Source: Myxococcota bacterium (GTDB lineage Bacteria; Myxococcota_C; UBA6777). Taken from it: DNA of 37,987 nt. The notes beneath the pieces are model-generated. The model was not told where the DNA came from. It saw only the letters and a list, made by a program, of their open reading frames with translations, and made no database searches. Location of the stretch: positions 1 to 37,987 of the forward strand of contig JAKLKB010000077.1 of assembly GCA_023150835.1 (NCBI GenBank). Direction: 5' to 3'. Shown here piece by piece: positions 8,113 to 16,164 of the stretch. The position numbers and the translations under genes were made by a program. Numbering within the stretch: position 1 is the stretch's first letter; each line of letters starts with the position of its first letter.

Positions 8113-8565
8113 ATGGATTCCATCTCTGCACTTCTTGGCGACGACCACGATCGGCTTGACGCGATACTGGCCCAATTCCTCGAAGAAGACGATCTACCCA
8201 CTGCCAAGAAACTGTTTGCCGCCTTCGATCTCGGCTTACGCGCCCACATCGACTGGGAAGAAGACTTGCTTTTTCCTGCCTTCGAGGAAAAAACCAGAAT
8301 GACCGACAGCGGTCCAACTGTCGTCATGCGCATGGAACACGCCGAGATCAAACAACACCTCCTACACATCCAAGCCTCCATCGGTACAAAAGAACTGGCC
8401 TCCGCTGTAGAAGACTTATTACAGGTCCTCTTCCATCATAACCAAAAAGAAGAACGGATCTTGTACCCTTGGATCGATCGTGCTCTCTCTCCCAAAAGAC
8501 TCGCCAGCATGATCCAGCGCATCAAAAGCGAACAAGAAAAACTCCTTCCCCCCGCCACCCCTTAA
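8113..8565 (+). CDS. Hemerythrin-like HHE-domain protein
   Basis: A 150-aa four-helix protein with the hemerythrin ligand pattern: DDHDRLD (His 12), AHIDWEEDLLFPAFEE (HxxxE), MEHAEIKQHL and FHHNQKEERILYPWID. Such proteins bind a di-iron centre and sense or handle O2, NO or iron in the cytoplasm. The open frame extends far upstream to 7414, but that part is antisense to the phosphoesterase. The ATG at 8113, with GAGG six bases before it, matches the family start. It stands alone and converges on the methyltransferase gene. Confidence 0.9.
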   Translation: MDSISALLGDDHDRLDAILAQFLEEDDLPTAKKLFAAFDLGLRAHIDWEEDLLFPAFEEKTRMTDSGPTVVMRMEHAEIKQHLLHIQASIGTKELASAVEDLLQVLFHHNQKEERILYPWIDRALSPKRLASMIQRIKSEQEKLLPPATP

Positions 8566-8626
8566 ACGTACCGCATCGCCCCTACCCAAAAAACGCTCGA
8601 TACGTCAGATGTTTCGAGGAAAATCA

Positions 8627-9838
8627 TCACTCCTCCCCACCAAACAACCGAACCTCCGGCCTTTTTTGATCCGCACCAAGGCGCTGCACATCCTCCGCCA
8701 AAGGCTGCCCACGCGAGACAATGTACACATACTCTTTGTTCCTCAAGTGGCTGATCTTTCCAACTTTTTCACCCTTTAGGTTGTGGATGCCGATCTGCGC
8801 CCCCACATAACGCTTAAAATCATTTTCGAGAGTCGTGATTTTTCCTTGCCCTTCCCAAAGACCCGAAAGCATCGCCTCCATCTCTTCGCGCAGGATGTAT
8901 CCCTCGTTGTTAAAGGAGACCACGATCACAGGCGCACGCACAGCTTCCAACAACTGCCGTAATGCTCCCGCAAATCGCGGGCGGGAATTAAAGATGCTTT
9001 GCCGTTGTCGAACATCCACTCGCTTGCATGCAATGCCGTAAACTTCGGGCTTATCCCATCGAACCAAAGACTCCCAGATGTGATAATTTCCGAGATATGA
9101 ATGCTGGTTATAGGGCGGATCAAGGTAAGCCACATCCGCTTCCCATCTTTGCACCGCTTCCAACGCATCAAGGCACGTCACCTGCCCTTTTCCATGCGCT
9201 GCACGTGGCAACACCTCAGGGATCCGAAGCTCCAAATCCTTGTAAGAGCGCGCTGCCCACGTTTTTAGATAGGCCATCTGTAGCCCTGTCGTCGAATCCA
9301 CCCGATCTGCCGCCTCCATCAACGAAACCAACATCACAGCTTCCAGATCAGGCCCCAAGCCTTTCGCAACCATCGCTTCGCGGATCGCGTCGATCCGTTC
9401 CCCGTTTTTGGGTTGAAAAAAGCGTGAACGCACACAAAAAGTCTCTGTAAAATACCCTGCTTGCCCTTTGAGATCGTTGAATTCACGCACCAGCTTCTTC
9501 GCATCGTCGAGGATATCTTCGGCGTCTGCTTGCACATAACAACGTGCCAGCGTGGCTGCATACGCATTGCAATCGTTCGAAAAGACTTGATACCCCGCAG
9601 CTTTCAACGCATGTCCGACTCGCGCTGTCCCAGAGAAAAGATCGATCACTGTCTTTGCCTGTGTAGCCTGCTTGACAGCTTCCATGATCACAGGGATCAA
9701 CGTTCTCTTTGAACCGATGTATTTGATCACAAACGACACCCCGACCTTGCATTCGCGTCTTGCGCGCCCGACCATCCCGATAGATCGGTATTTCAAGATA
9801 AATCCACCCGAACGACGGGACACTTGTCGATTCTTCAT
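8627..9838 (-). CDS. D12-class N6-adenine DNA methyltransferase
   Basis: SAM-dependent adenine-N6 DNA methyltransferase of about 400 aa. KYIGSKRTLIPVI is the N-terminal SAM-site signature of the D12 (Dam-like) class, followed by VIDLFSGTARVGHALKAAG, and VAYLDPPYNQHSYLGNYHIWE contains the catalytic DPPY. The long insertion after DPPY is more like solitary or type II enzymes than E. coli Dam. No restriction endonuclease is adjacent. The ATG at 9838 overlaps the stop of the ATP-grasp gene as ATGA; a GTG near the KYIGSK block (about 9740) would give a protein lacking the ~35-residue Arg-rich leader. The recognition site is unknown; GATC is a candidate because it is strikingly frequent in this window. 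Confidence 0.88.
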   Translation of the reverse strand: MKNRQVSRRSGGFILKYRSIGMVGRARRECKVGVSFVIKYIGSKRTLIPVIMEAVKQATQAKTVIDLFSGTARVGHALKAAGYQVFSNDCNAYAATLARCYVQADAEDILDDAKKLVREFNDLKGQAGYFTETFCVRSRFFQPKNGERIDAIREAMVAKGLGPDLEAVMLVSLMEAADRVDSTTGLQMAYLKTWAARSYKDLELRIPEVLPRAAHGKGQVTCLDALEAVQRWEADVAYLDPPYNQHSYLGNYHIWESLVRWDKPEVYGIACKRVDVRQRQSIFNSRPRFAGALRQLLEAVRAPVIVVSFNNEGYILREEMEAMLSGLWEGQGKITTLENDFKRYVGAQIGIHNLKGEKVGKISHLRNKEYVYIVSRGQPLAEDVQRLGADQKRPEVRLFGGEE

Positions 9839-11115
9839 CCCATCCAACCGAGTTCCAATCGGACGAGTTCTCCTTCCGAAGGGGCCACCAACACCAAGCC
9901 TTTTGATGCGTGCATCGGGTCGTAGATCTCAGGCAGGCGATACGCACCTGCCTCCACGATCTCCGTTGAAAGCATCGGAAACATCCGTCCATCGGTCTTT
10001 TTCACTTCGCGCTGTGAAGGGATCCACCACGTATAACTCCACCCTTCGGGAAGATGCGCACCGATCTCCAGCGTCAACCGCCCGAAGGTATAACGTGCGT
10101 TGATCTCGACCAGCGCCCGTTCGATCGCCAGATCCCCCAAAGATCCCGTCATGGCGTCGAAACTAACAGGCCCACAATATCCCTCCGCAGCGACGGCGTG
10201 GATCGTGCGCCACGCATCCGAAAGCGCCGAAGCTGGCGGTTCCCATCCATACACACGCCGATTTCCCCGATGCTGGCCGCTTTGTGCAGTCAACAGCAAA
10301 CAGGTACCAAGAAAACGGCCCGTTCCATCCGCTGCGATCTCGAAATGCAACGAATACTCTCGCGTCTTCTCGATCCAAGGCTCAAAAACCAACGGAGTTC
10401 CCGCCACCAACAAACGCGATGCCCAGATCCGCGCATTCTCTTTGAGTTCATGGGCTTTTCCAAGCACACGCTCGCGCCCACTCACCCCAAACGGATGCTT
10501 GAGTACCCACTCAAACGAACACGCACGAACAGCCGCCTCCATCGCTTCGATGGTTCGGATGATCTGGCTTTGCGGCAAGGCGATCCCCAAACGTTCTGCG
10601 ATCTGTTGCGAAAAGCACTTCCCATTCACGGTCGTCACCACACCGATATCGGGCTTCTTCTCGCGCTCCAAACTCTCCGAAAACATCGACTCTAGCCGCA
10701 AAACACGGGGCGTCCTTCCCCACGCCAAGAACTGATCGCCTTCTTGCGCAACAGACAACGCATCGCGCCCATGCTCGGGGCAAGGCCGATGCAGCCCTTC
10801 AAAAAAGCCGCCTTCGTGCAAGTCCAAGCGGCGCAGCGGTGGGTTTGAAAACCTCTCATCACCCCGCCCATACGGGGTCAAGGGGGCCGCGACCCCTTGC
10901 GGGGTGTGGGGCCGCGCCCCACAAACACAATCCACCGTGTCCTTCTCCAAAACATCCAGCGGAAGCACTCTTGCCTCCGAACATCCCGGCAATAACCGCA
11001 AGGCGCTGCCCCACCGTGTCGCAAAGTCGACAAAAAACTGCGAGGGCTGATAGCCGGTAGAACGAGCCAGTTCGTACTCAAAATCGAAGTTGGGGTAGAT
11101 CCAGCGTATCGTCAT
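9835..11115 (-). CDS. ATP-grasp-like protein interrupted in frame by a repeat element
   Basis: A 426-aa protein whose C-terminal 250 residues look like an ATP-grasp ligase: WVLKHPFGVSGRERV (nucleotide-binding Lys, about 206), VFEPWIEK (245-250) and ALVEINARYTFGR (metal-binding E337 and N339). The substrate is unknown. Residues ~59-109 (CGARPHTPQGVAAPLTP...FEGLHR) are encoded by a full 139-bp element and are probably not part of the ancestral fold. The gene is flanked by ATGA overlaps with the DUF455 gene upstream and the methyltransferase downstream, so the three should be translationally coupled. Because the frame is intact across the element and motifs remain, I treat it as a functional gene rather than a pseudogene. 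Confidence 0.82.
   Translation of the reverse strand: MTIRWIYPNFDFEYELARSTGYQPSQFFVDFATRWGSALRLLPGCSEARVLPLDVLEKDTVDCVCGARPHTPQGVAAPLTPYGRGDERFSNPPLRRLDLHEGGFFEGLHRPCPEHGRDALSVAQEGDQFLAWGRTPRVLRLESMFSESLEREKKPDIGVVTTVNGKCFSQQIAERLGIALPQSQIIRTIEAMEAAVRACSFEWVLKHPFGVSGRERVLGKAHELKENARIWASRLLVAGTPLVFEPWIEKTREYSLHFEIAADGTGRFLGTCLLLTAQSGQHRGNRRVYGWEPPASALSDAWRTIHAVAAEGYCGPVSFDAMTGSLGDLAIERALVEINARYTFGRLTLEIGAHLPEGWSYTWWIPSQREVKKTDGRMFPMLSTEIVEAGAYRLPEIYDPMHASKGLVLVAPSEGELVRLELGWMG
10791..10929 (+). repeat. 139-bp three-hairpin element, copy A (inside ATP-grasp gene)
   Basis: Runs from GCAG (10791) to ACAAACACA. It shares the ordered blocks of the family: a Lys/Phe-coding AAAAAAG tract, TCCAAGCG, CGGGGTCAAGGG, CCCCTTGCGGGGTGTGGGG and CCGCGCCCCAC. 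Stem 1 is less well conserved than in copy C; stems 2 and 3 (GGGGcCGCGaCCCC and GTGGGGccgcgCCCCAC) are clear. It is read on the minus strand without stops as part of the host gene. Confidence 0.8.
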
Positions 11116-12041
11116 GGCTTGGATGACAGCAGATCGAGTTTGATGCGTGGAAGCGGCGGAGCATCGGGCGGCCGCGCAGGTTTTTGAGATGGAGCAGTCG
11201 GCTGTTCCACCAAATCTGGAGCGGGCTGACGATCGATCTCCGCCATCCGCCGAATAAATTCATCATCCAAACCCGCCATCCGACGGCCCTCTTCGTTGAA
11301 CTCGAAACCCCGCGCCCGTGTGGGTGTGCAATATGCCGGCAGATGCGACAGAAAATGCTCGAAAGCGCTGCTGCCTTTGGGGGTATAGTGGCGCAACCAA
11401 TGACCGCCAAACCGCACGTGCATCAACTCGTCCGCAAAGATCCGCTGCATCAAAGAGGCCGCTTCGTGATCGTCAAAGCCCCGAAATATCCGCTCATAAT
11501 ACGGTGCATGATCAAGATTCGCTTGTTCGAGCGTCAGGTGCATCGCACACACCCACGTCAACGGATCTTTGATCTGCGGGGCGATCCGCCAGAAATGATC
11601 ATTCAACGGAAAGTCCCCAAACTCCGCGCCCATCGCACGCACACGCTCGACATACAGGCGCGTATGTTCTTGTTCATCCAAGATGATCCGCACCAGCCCC
11701 ATCCGAAAACCTCGCGGTGCCGTCGGAAACGCCAACAGCGCCCACGCCATCATCTCCAACGCCATCAGTTCATGGTTGCCGAACGCATGCAGCGTGCGCA
11801 CCCGCATCTCTGGGTCGCGCAAAGATTCGATGTGTGGAAGGCGTTTGCGCTGGCGTTTGCTCGCGATCTCCAGATGCGGAGGCCGTGAAGGACATTGCCA
11901 CTCGACCGCATCCCCCGGCTGTTCATCCGATAGCGTCGGGATCCCATGCGGCACGCGCATCAACGCAGCCGCTGGATTTTCCAGCTTGCCCTCCAACGTA
12001 TCCGCATAAAAGATCTGCTCCGCAAATGCCCGAATCTCCAT
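11112..12041 (-). CDS. DUF455-family ferritin-like protein
   Basis: A 309-aa protein with a ferritin-like di-iron helical bundle: HAFGNHELMALEMMAWALLAF, RIILDEQEHTRLYVERVRAMG (ExxH) and ADELMHVRFGGHWLR (a second ExxH). This arrangement is typical of the DUF455 family; the reaction is not established. The C-terminal ~45 residues are Pro-rich and probably flexible. The ATG at 12041 follows a strong AAGGAG/AAAGG ribosome site; the open frame reaches further up to 12239, but there it enters intergenic repeat DNA. Its stop overlaps the ATG of the ATP-grasp gene (ATGA at 11112-11115), making it the first gene of a three-gene operon. Confidence 0.85.
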   Translation of the reverse strand: MEIRAFAEQIFYADTLEGKLENPAAALMRVPHGIPTLSDEQPGDAVEWQCPSRPPHLEIASKRQRKRLPHIESLRDPEMRVRTLHAFGNHELMALEMMAWALLAFPTAPRGFRMGLVRIILDEQEHTRLYVERVRAMGAEFGDFPLNDHFWRIAPQIKDPLTWVCAMHLTLEQANLDHAPYYERIFRGFDDHEAASLMQRIFADELMHVRFGGHWLRHYTPKGSSAFEHFLSHLPAYCTPTRARGFEFNEEGRRMAGLDDEFIRRMAEIDRQPAPDLVEQPTAPSQKPARPPDAPPLPRIKLDLLSSKP

Positions 12042-12201
12042 ACCTTTCTCCTTCTCGTTCGACATTGTTCGGTGCGGTTCGAGTCGGATCGCTATAGCCG
12101 ATCCCATCGAAAGAAGATAGAGCGTTGAACATCCCCAAACATGGGGTTTTGTCCACAAGCCACCCCCATCCGCAAAGAGGCTCGTTTTTAAGAGAAGCGA
12201 T

Positions 12202-12340
12202 GCAGTTGACAAAGCCCCCCCGTGTTCGCGGTATTTCAAGCGACAAAGCGGTCGGTGTAAAGCAACGATGATCTCTTCGCCAATACGGGGTCAAGGGGCG
12301 CAAGTCCCTTGTGGGGCGTGGGGTAAAACCCCACAAACAC
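12202..12340 (+). repeat. 139-bp three-hairpin element, copy B (intergenic)
   Basis: Starts GCAGTTGACAAAG and ends ACCCCACAAACAC. Stem 1 pairs CCCGTGTTCGC with GCCAATACGGG imperfectly around a long loop; the GTGGGGtaaaaCCCCAC hairpin is exact. The copy lies between genes, yet its minus-strand frame is still open (PLTPYW), matching the frame used in the gene-borne copies. Confidence 0.8.
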
Positions 12341-12405
12341 CATCCCACCGCGTGACACCTACCTACAGCCCACATTTGCTCTGCTTTGTGGCGGTGAGGT
12401 TCGCG

Positions 12406-12434
12406 TTGACAGCGCACTAAAGCTTGTGTACCTT
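12406..12434 (+). promoter_or_regulatory. Candidate sigma70-type promoter for the acyltransferase/SDR pair
   Basis: TTGACA at 12406-12411 and TACCTT at 12429-12434 are separated by exactly 17 bases. The -35 is consensus and the -10 keeps the three most conserved positions (TAxxxT). Initiation near 12441 would give a leader of about 80 bases, which contains the inverted repeat at 12454-12480. Confidence 0.4.
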
Positions 12435-12453
12435 TGCGCCCGAGTTGACCGAT

Positions 12454-12480
12454 GTTTGCATGTTAGAGCGGGCTGCAAAC
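12454..12480. promoter_or_regulatory. Inverted repeat in the leader of the acyltransferase gene
   Basis: GTTTGCA and TGCAAAC are perfect 7-base arms separated by 13 bases, just downstream of the candidate promoter. The spacing suits a dimeric repressor or a weak RNA hairpin. No known operator was recognised. Confidence 0.35.
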
Positions 12481-12522
12481 GACAGATGGCGAATGTGTAC
12501 GCGAAACGCAGAGGAGAGGGCG

Positions 12523-13380
12523 GTGTCATTTTTGATTTATGATGACGTGGCAGAGCGTGTCGAACGTCTGGATATCCCATTTAATCTCTATGGTTATGAC
12601 TCTTTTGGAGTCTCGAAGCAGTATCTCAAATACTTCTACAGCATGTTGACCTTTTTTTACCGACATTATCTGACTGTCACAGTCGAAGGCATCGAAAATG
12701 TTCCCGACCAAGGGCGTTGCATGGTGGTGGGCAACCACTCGGGTGGGATCGCTCTTGACGGCGGAATGGTCGTCAATTCGATGCTTCTTGAACGCGAACA
12801 ACCGCGCCTTGTTCACGGAATGGCCGACAAATTCCTCAACAGCATCCCTTTCACTTCGGTTTGGCTCAACCGTGTCGGCCAACTGACCGGCCTTCCCGAA
12901 CATGCTTTGCAACTTCTCGAAGCGGATCGTGTCCTGATGGTCTTCCCCGAAGGCGCACGAGGAACCGCCAAACTTTACAAAGAACAATTCTCTCTGGTTC
13001 GTTTTGGAACAGGCTTTGTGCGCCTCGCGCTCCAAACCCGCTCCCCCATCGTTCCCTTCGCGTTTATTGGCGGAGGTGACGCGATCCCAACCATCCGAAA
13101 CTTCAAGGCCCTTGGGCATCTGCTCGGGGTTCCATACGTGCCGATCACCCCATACATTCTGCCACTTCCGCGCCCTGCCGTTCACTGCCATATCGTCTAT
13201 GACAAGCCAATGATCTTTGAAGGAACAGGCTCCGAAGAGGACGATATTATCGAGGGATACGTTGAACAAGTCAAAAGCAAGATCGCAGACCTGATCGAAC
13301 GAGGCCGCAAAACTCGCGATACCACCGTCGCGATCCGCATGGGCCGAAAGATCGAAACCGACGAAGAGGGGCGCGCATGA
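12523..13380 (+). CDS. PlsC-like 1-acylglycerol-3-phosphate acyltransferase family protein
   Basis: A 285-aa acyltransferase of the PlsC superfamily, expected at the inner face of the membrane in phospholipid synthesis or remodelling. The catalytic block is [16 protein letters not shown] (an H-x5-D variant of HxxxxD), the second is [16 protein letters not shown] and a third is [13 protein letters not shown]. The start is GTG at 12523, preceded by GAGGAGAGG; the open frame upstream to 12424 lacks such a site. Its TGA overlaps the ATG of the SDR gene (ATGA), so the two are co-expressed. The exact acyl donor and acceptor are unknown. Confidence 0.88.
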   Translation: MSFLIYDDVAERVERLDIPFNLYGYDSFGVSKQYLKYFYSMLTFFYRHYLTVTVEGIENVPDQGRCMVVGNHSGGIALDGGMVVNSMLLEREQPRLVHGMADKFLNSIPFTSVWLNRVGQLTGLPEHALQLLEADRVLMVFPEGARGTAKLYKEQFSLVRFGTGFVRLALQTRSPIVPFAFIGGGDAIPTIRNFKALGHLLGVPYVPITPYILPLPRPAVHCHIVYDKPMIFEGTGSEEDDIIEGYVEQVKSKIADLIERGRKTRDTTVAIRMGRKIETDEEGRA

Positions 13381-14288
13381 AGATCCTCATCACCGGAATG
13401 TCCGGCCAATTGGGCCGAAAAGTCGCGGAATTTATGCACCACCAAGGCCACCAAGTCATCGGCGTGGATCGCCGACCTTGGCCCGATCCGCCACGTGGTG
13501 TCGAGATGTATAACGTGGACATCCGCAAACGCCCCGCTGAAGACGTCTTCCGCACACGACGCCCTGATGCGGTCATCCACATGGCAACCGTCACACACTT
13601 TACAACCGCTGCCGATGAACGCTTTCGGATCAATCTTTGGGGAACCAAGGCCGTCTTCGATTACTGCCATCAATACGGCGTCAAACAAGTCCTGTTTGTT
13701 GGGCGCCACACCTGCTACGGTGCCGCTCCCGACACTCCCCTATACCAAAACGAAGATGAACCACCCGCCGGGATCGCGACGTTCCCCGCGCTTGCAGACC
13801 TCGTCTCGGCGGATCTTTACGCAGCATCCGCCATCTGGCGTTATCCTGATATCAAAACCGCCGTCTTGCGCCTCTGCTACACCCTTGGCCCTTCGATGCG
13901 GGGAACCCTCTCGAACTATCTTCATGGCCCCCGTGTCCCCACCGTCTTGGGCTTTGATCCGCTCTTCCAATTCATGCACGAACAAGACGCTGTCTTTGCC
14001 ATCGGACTTGCACTCCTTAGCCAACTACGCGGCGTCTTCAACGTCGCAGGCCCCGAACCCCTCCCTCTCTCTGTCTTGATCCGTGCAACGGGCCGCACCA
14101 ACGTCCCTCTTCCCGAACCTCTCTTCCCCTTTGCGATGGGCCGCTTTGGCTTCCCCAAACTTCCCCTCGGTGCCGAAGAACACATTAAATATCCCATCGT
14201 CGTCGACGACCGCGTCTTTCGCAAAGCCACGGGCTACGAAGAAGCCTACAGCGCCGACCAAACCACACAAGCCTTCCGCTACTCCTAA
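13377..14288 (+). CDS. NAD-dependent epimerase/dehydratase-family (extended SDR) protein
   Basis: A 303-aa Rossmann protein starting [18 protein letters not shown] (GxxGxxG) with a second-strand [15 protein letters not shown] and a GAA-like C-terminal half. The catalytic YxxxK of active SDRs is not seen at the expected point; the sequence reads [10 protein letters not shown], with Ala where Lys should be. It may be a non-catalytic or atypical member. It is translationally coupled to the acyltransferase gene, which suggests a shared role in lipid or envelope metabolism; that is inference. It converges on the GT-C-like gene with a 55-bp gap that has no clear terminator. Confidence 0.87.
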   Translation: MKILITGMSGQLGRKVAEFMHHQGHQVIGVDRRPWPDPPRGVEMYNVDIRKRPAEDVFRTRRPDAVIHMATVTHFTTAADERFRINLWGTKAVFDYCHQYGVKQVLFVGRHTCYGAAPDTPLYQNEDEPPAGIATFPALADLVSADLYAASAIWRYPDIKTAVLRLCYTLGPSMRGTLSNYLHGPRVPTVLGFDPLFQFMHEQDAVFAIGLALLSQLRGVFNVAGPEPLPLSVLIRATGRTNVPLPEPLFPFAMGRFGFPKLPLGAEEHIKYPIVVDDRVFRKATGYEEAYSADQTTQAFRYS

Positions 14289-14343
14289 CCGACCGCTCAC
14301 CGCCGCTCAAGCTCTCTGTATTTTGGTTGGGTTCCCATCAGCC

Positions 14344-16107
14344 CTATAAAGGAAACAACGGCCCCCCCTGCAAGATCGTATGCCCTCCGATCGCCGGTGG
14401 TTTCCACCGAAGCAACGCTGTTTTGCCACCCGTCAAAAACACCAAGCGCGGATCTTCCAAAGGGACGCGGAACCGAAAACGCGCTTCTGAAGGCCGACCA
14501 TCCGACAACAACGACACCACTTCGACATCCATCAAATTGATCCGCACTTTTTCCCCTACGCGCATCGGTCGATCCGTTCCGCGAAACAACGCGTCAAACA
14601 CCTGCACAAAGCCACCATCAGGCCGCAATCTCAGCGTGTAGGCGTCTTCGCGCAGCACCCGCACAGGCCGCAACCCCGGCCCCAAGATATGCAACGAGCG
14701 GTAGGTTGGCGGATACAAAAAAGCCCGATACAACTGCACATTCAAATCCAGTAGCGAGGCGCTGCTGTTCAACAAAACGTACACCCGATCGTTGTCATTT
14801 CCTTCCATCGGAAAAGAGCGGGCCTTTTCTTCAATCGCTCTCCCCAACAGCGTTGTCATCTGCGTGCGCAACGGCACAGACAACGGCGAGATCACAAGGT
14901 GCAACGCCGCCAAGATCCCCACACTCGCTCCCCAAAATCTCGATAAATCCGCCCCCTTCGCAGGCTCCCACCTCCTCTGAAACAACAGCGCCAACAACCC
15001 CATCCCACCGATCGCCACAAAAAACAACGAACGATCATCTGGAAACACCGCACAGACCGGCAAGATCGAAAGAAACATCCCCAGCCCCAAACATCGCACC
15101 ACCTTCGACGACCGCAGCGGCCACAACATCCAACACACCCACACAGACACCAACACACCCATCCCCCAAACCAATCCTTGTTGCCCCCGAGACAACAGCA
15201 CGTACGCCGACGAAGGAACCACCGCCCACAACGACATCCACAAGATCGGCAGTCGCTCCACCACCGCAAAAACAAACGCAACAGGCGAAAGCAGCGGATC
15301 CACATACATGGTCGTGCCCACCACCCCATAGCCCAACGCCCGATACACCACGCGCCAACCAATCACCACCACCGCATACGGCCACAAAGCCAATCCGCCA
15401 CGAAACCACCCGCCACGATCCAAAAAACAAGCATACGCAAAGAGATACGCTCCTGTTGCGATCCCTGCCTCCGCGCTCAACACCGACAGCGAAACTCCTA
15501 TCCCTCCGACCACTGCACCCCATCTCCATCCCTCCGCACGCCATCGATCATGCCCCCACAACGCGATCACGCCCCAGAAAACCGCCATCAACCCGTTCCG
15601 ATTGGCGATCCATGTCACCGGCATCGCAAATCCCCCATACGTCGCAAAGCAAAAAGCCGCTGCACCCGCCACCCAGCCCTCCCCCAACCAACGCCGATAC
15701 AACCGCAACAACACCCACACCAACAACGCAAACCACAGCACATTATGCAAGTGCATCCACACCGCACCATCCGGCCACAAACGATAATCGATCGCATGCG
15801 ACAACGCCGCCAACGGACGCCAAAAGGACAAGCGCAACCCAGACGTCGACCACCAAGGCGCATAGCCTTTTTCCATATACGTCCGCAAATGCCCTTCATC
15901 CCGAACGAATGCAAACATCTCCATCACGGGACGTTGCGAAGGTGGCCCCAGATCCGAATGCCCCAAAAAGCACCACCGATGCGAATAATCATCCAAAAAA
16001 TAACCCTGAAACAGGCTCGGCGACATCAAGACGCACACCAACACCACCAAGCCGCCCCCCACAAAACGCCCGCCACACCAACGCAAAAACTTTCCGCGCA
16101 CCCACAT
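14344..16107 (-). CDS. Polytopic membrane protein, GT-C glycosyltransferase-like
   Basis: About 587 aa with an N-terminal membrane helix, a large loop carrying FLDDYSHRW (an Asp-Asp pair like the catalytic loop-1 motif of GT-C enzymes), then roughly nine more hydrophobic helices to residue ~420. The soluble C-terminal domain of about 150 residues is rich in beta-strand-like sequence. This layout resembles polyprenyl-phosphate-dependent mannosyl/arabinosyltransferases, but I cannot assign a sugar or acceptor. The ATG at 16107 is preferred (GAGG six bases upstream) over a TTG at 16119. The coding strand is unusually rich in Trp, Gly and Val. Long antisense frames across it are artefacts. Confidence 0.7.
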   Translation of the reverse strand: MWVRGKFLRWCGGRFVGGGLVVLVCVLMSPSLFQGYFLDDYSHRWCFLGHSDLGPPSQRPVMEMFAFVRDEGHLRTYMEKGYAPWWSTSGLRLSFWRPLAALSHAIDYRLWPDGAVWMHLHNVLWFALLVWVLLRLYRRWLGEGWVAGAAAFCFATYGGFAMPVTWIANRNGLMAVFWGVIALWGHDRWRAEGWRWGAVVGGIGVSLSVLSAEAGIATGAYLFAYACFLDRGGWFRGGLALWPYAVVVIGWRVVYRALGYGVVGTTMYVDPLLSPVAFVFAVVERLPILWMSLWAVVPSSAYVLLSRGQQGLVWGMGVLVSVWVCWMLWPLRSSKVVRCLGLGMFLSILPVCAVFPDDRSLFFVAIGGMGLLALLFQRRWEPAKGADLSRFWGASVGILAALHLVISPLSVPLRTQMTTLLGRAIEEKARSFPMEGNDNDRVYVLLNSSASLLDLNVQLYRAFLYPPTYRSLHILGPGLRPVRVLREDAYTLRLRPDGGFVQVFDALFRGTDRPMRVGEKVRINLMDVEVVSLLSDGRPSEARFRFRVPLEDPRLVFLTGGKTALLRWKPPAIGGHTILQGGPLFPL

Positions 16108-16164
16108 CGGCCACCTCAACCGTCCACTCCCCCATCCTTACGCATCCATCGACGTATCCGCAGA

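Larger units (their letters stand above)
12042..12522. other. 481-bp divergent intergenic region
   Basis: Lies between the divergent DUF455 and acyltransferase genes. It contains a full copy of the 139-bp element (12202-12340), a candidate promoter for the acyltransferase (12406-12434) and a 7-bp inverted repeat (12454-12480). Short frames here are element-derived or lack ribosome sites. I find no clear promoter for the minus-strand operon. Confidence 0.7.

Noticed and set aside
11923-12417. 164-aa minus-strand frame upstream of the DUF455 gene
   Set aside because: It consists of element copy B plus out-of-frame DUF455 sequence. It is useful only as evidence that the element frame is open.
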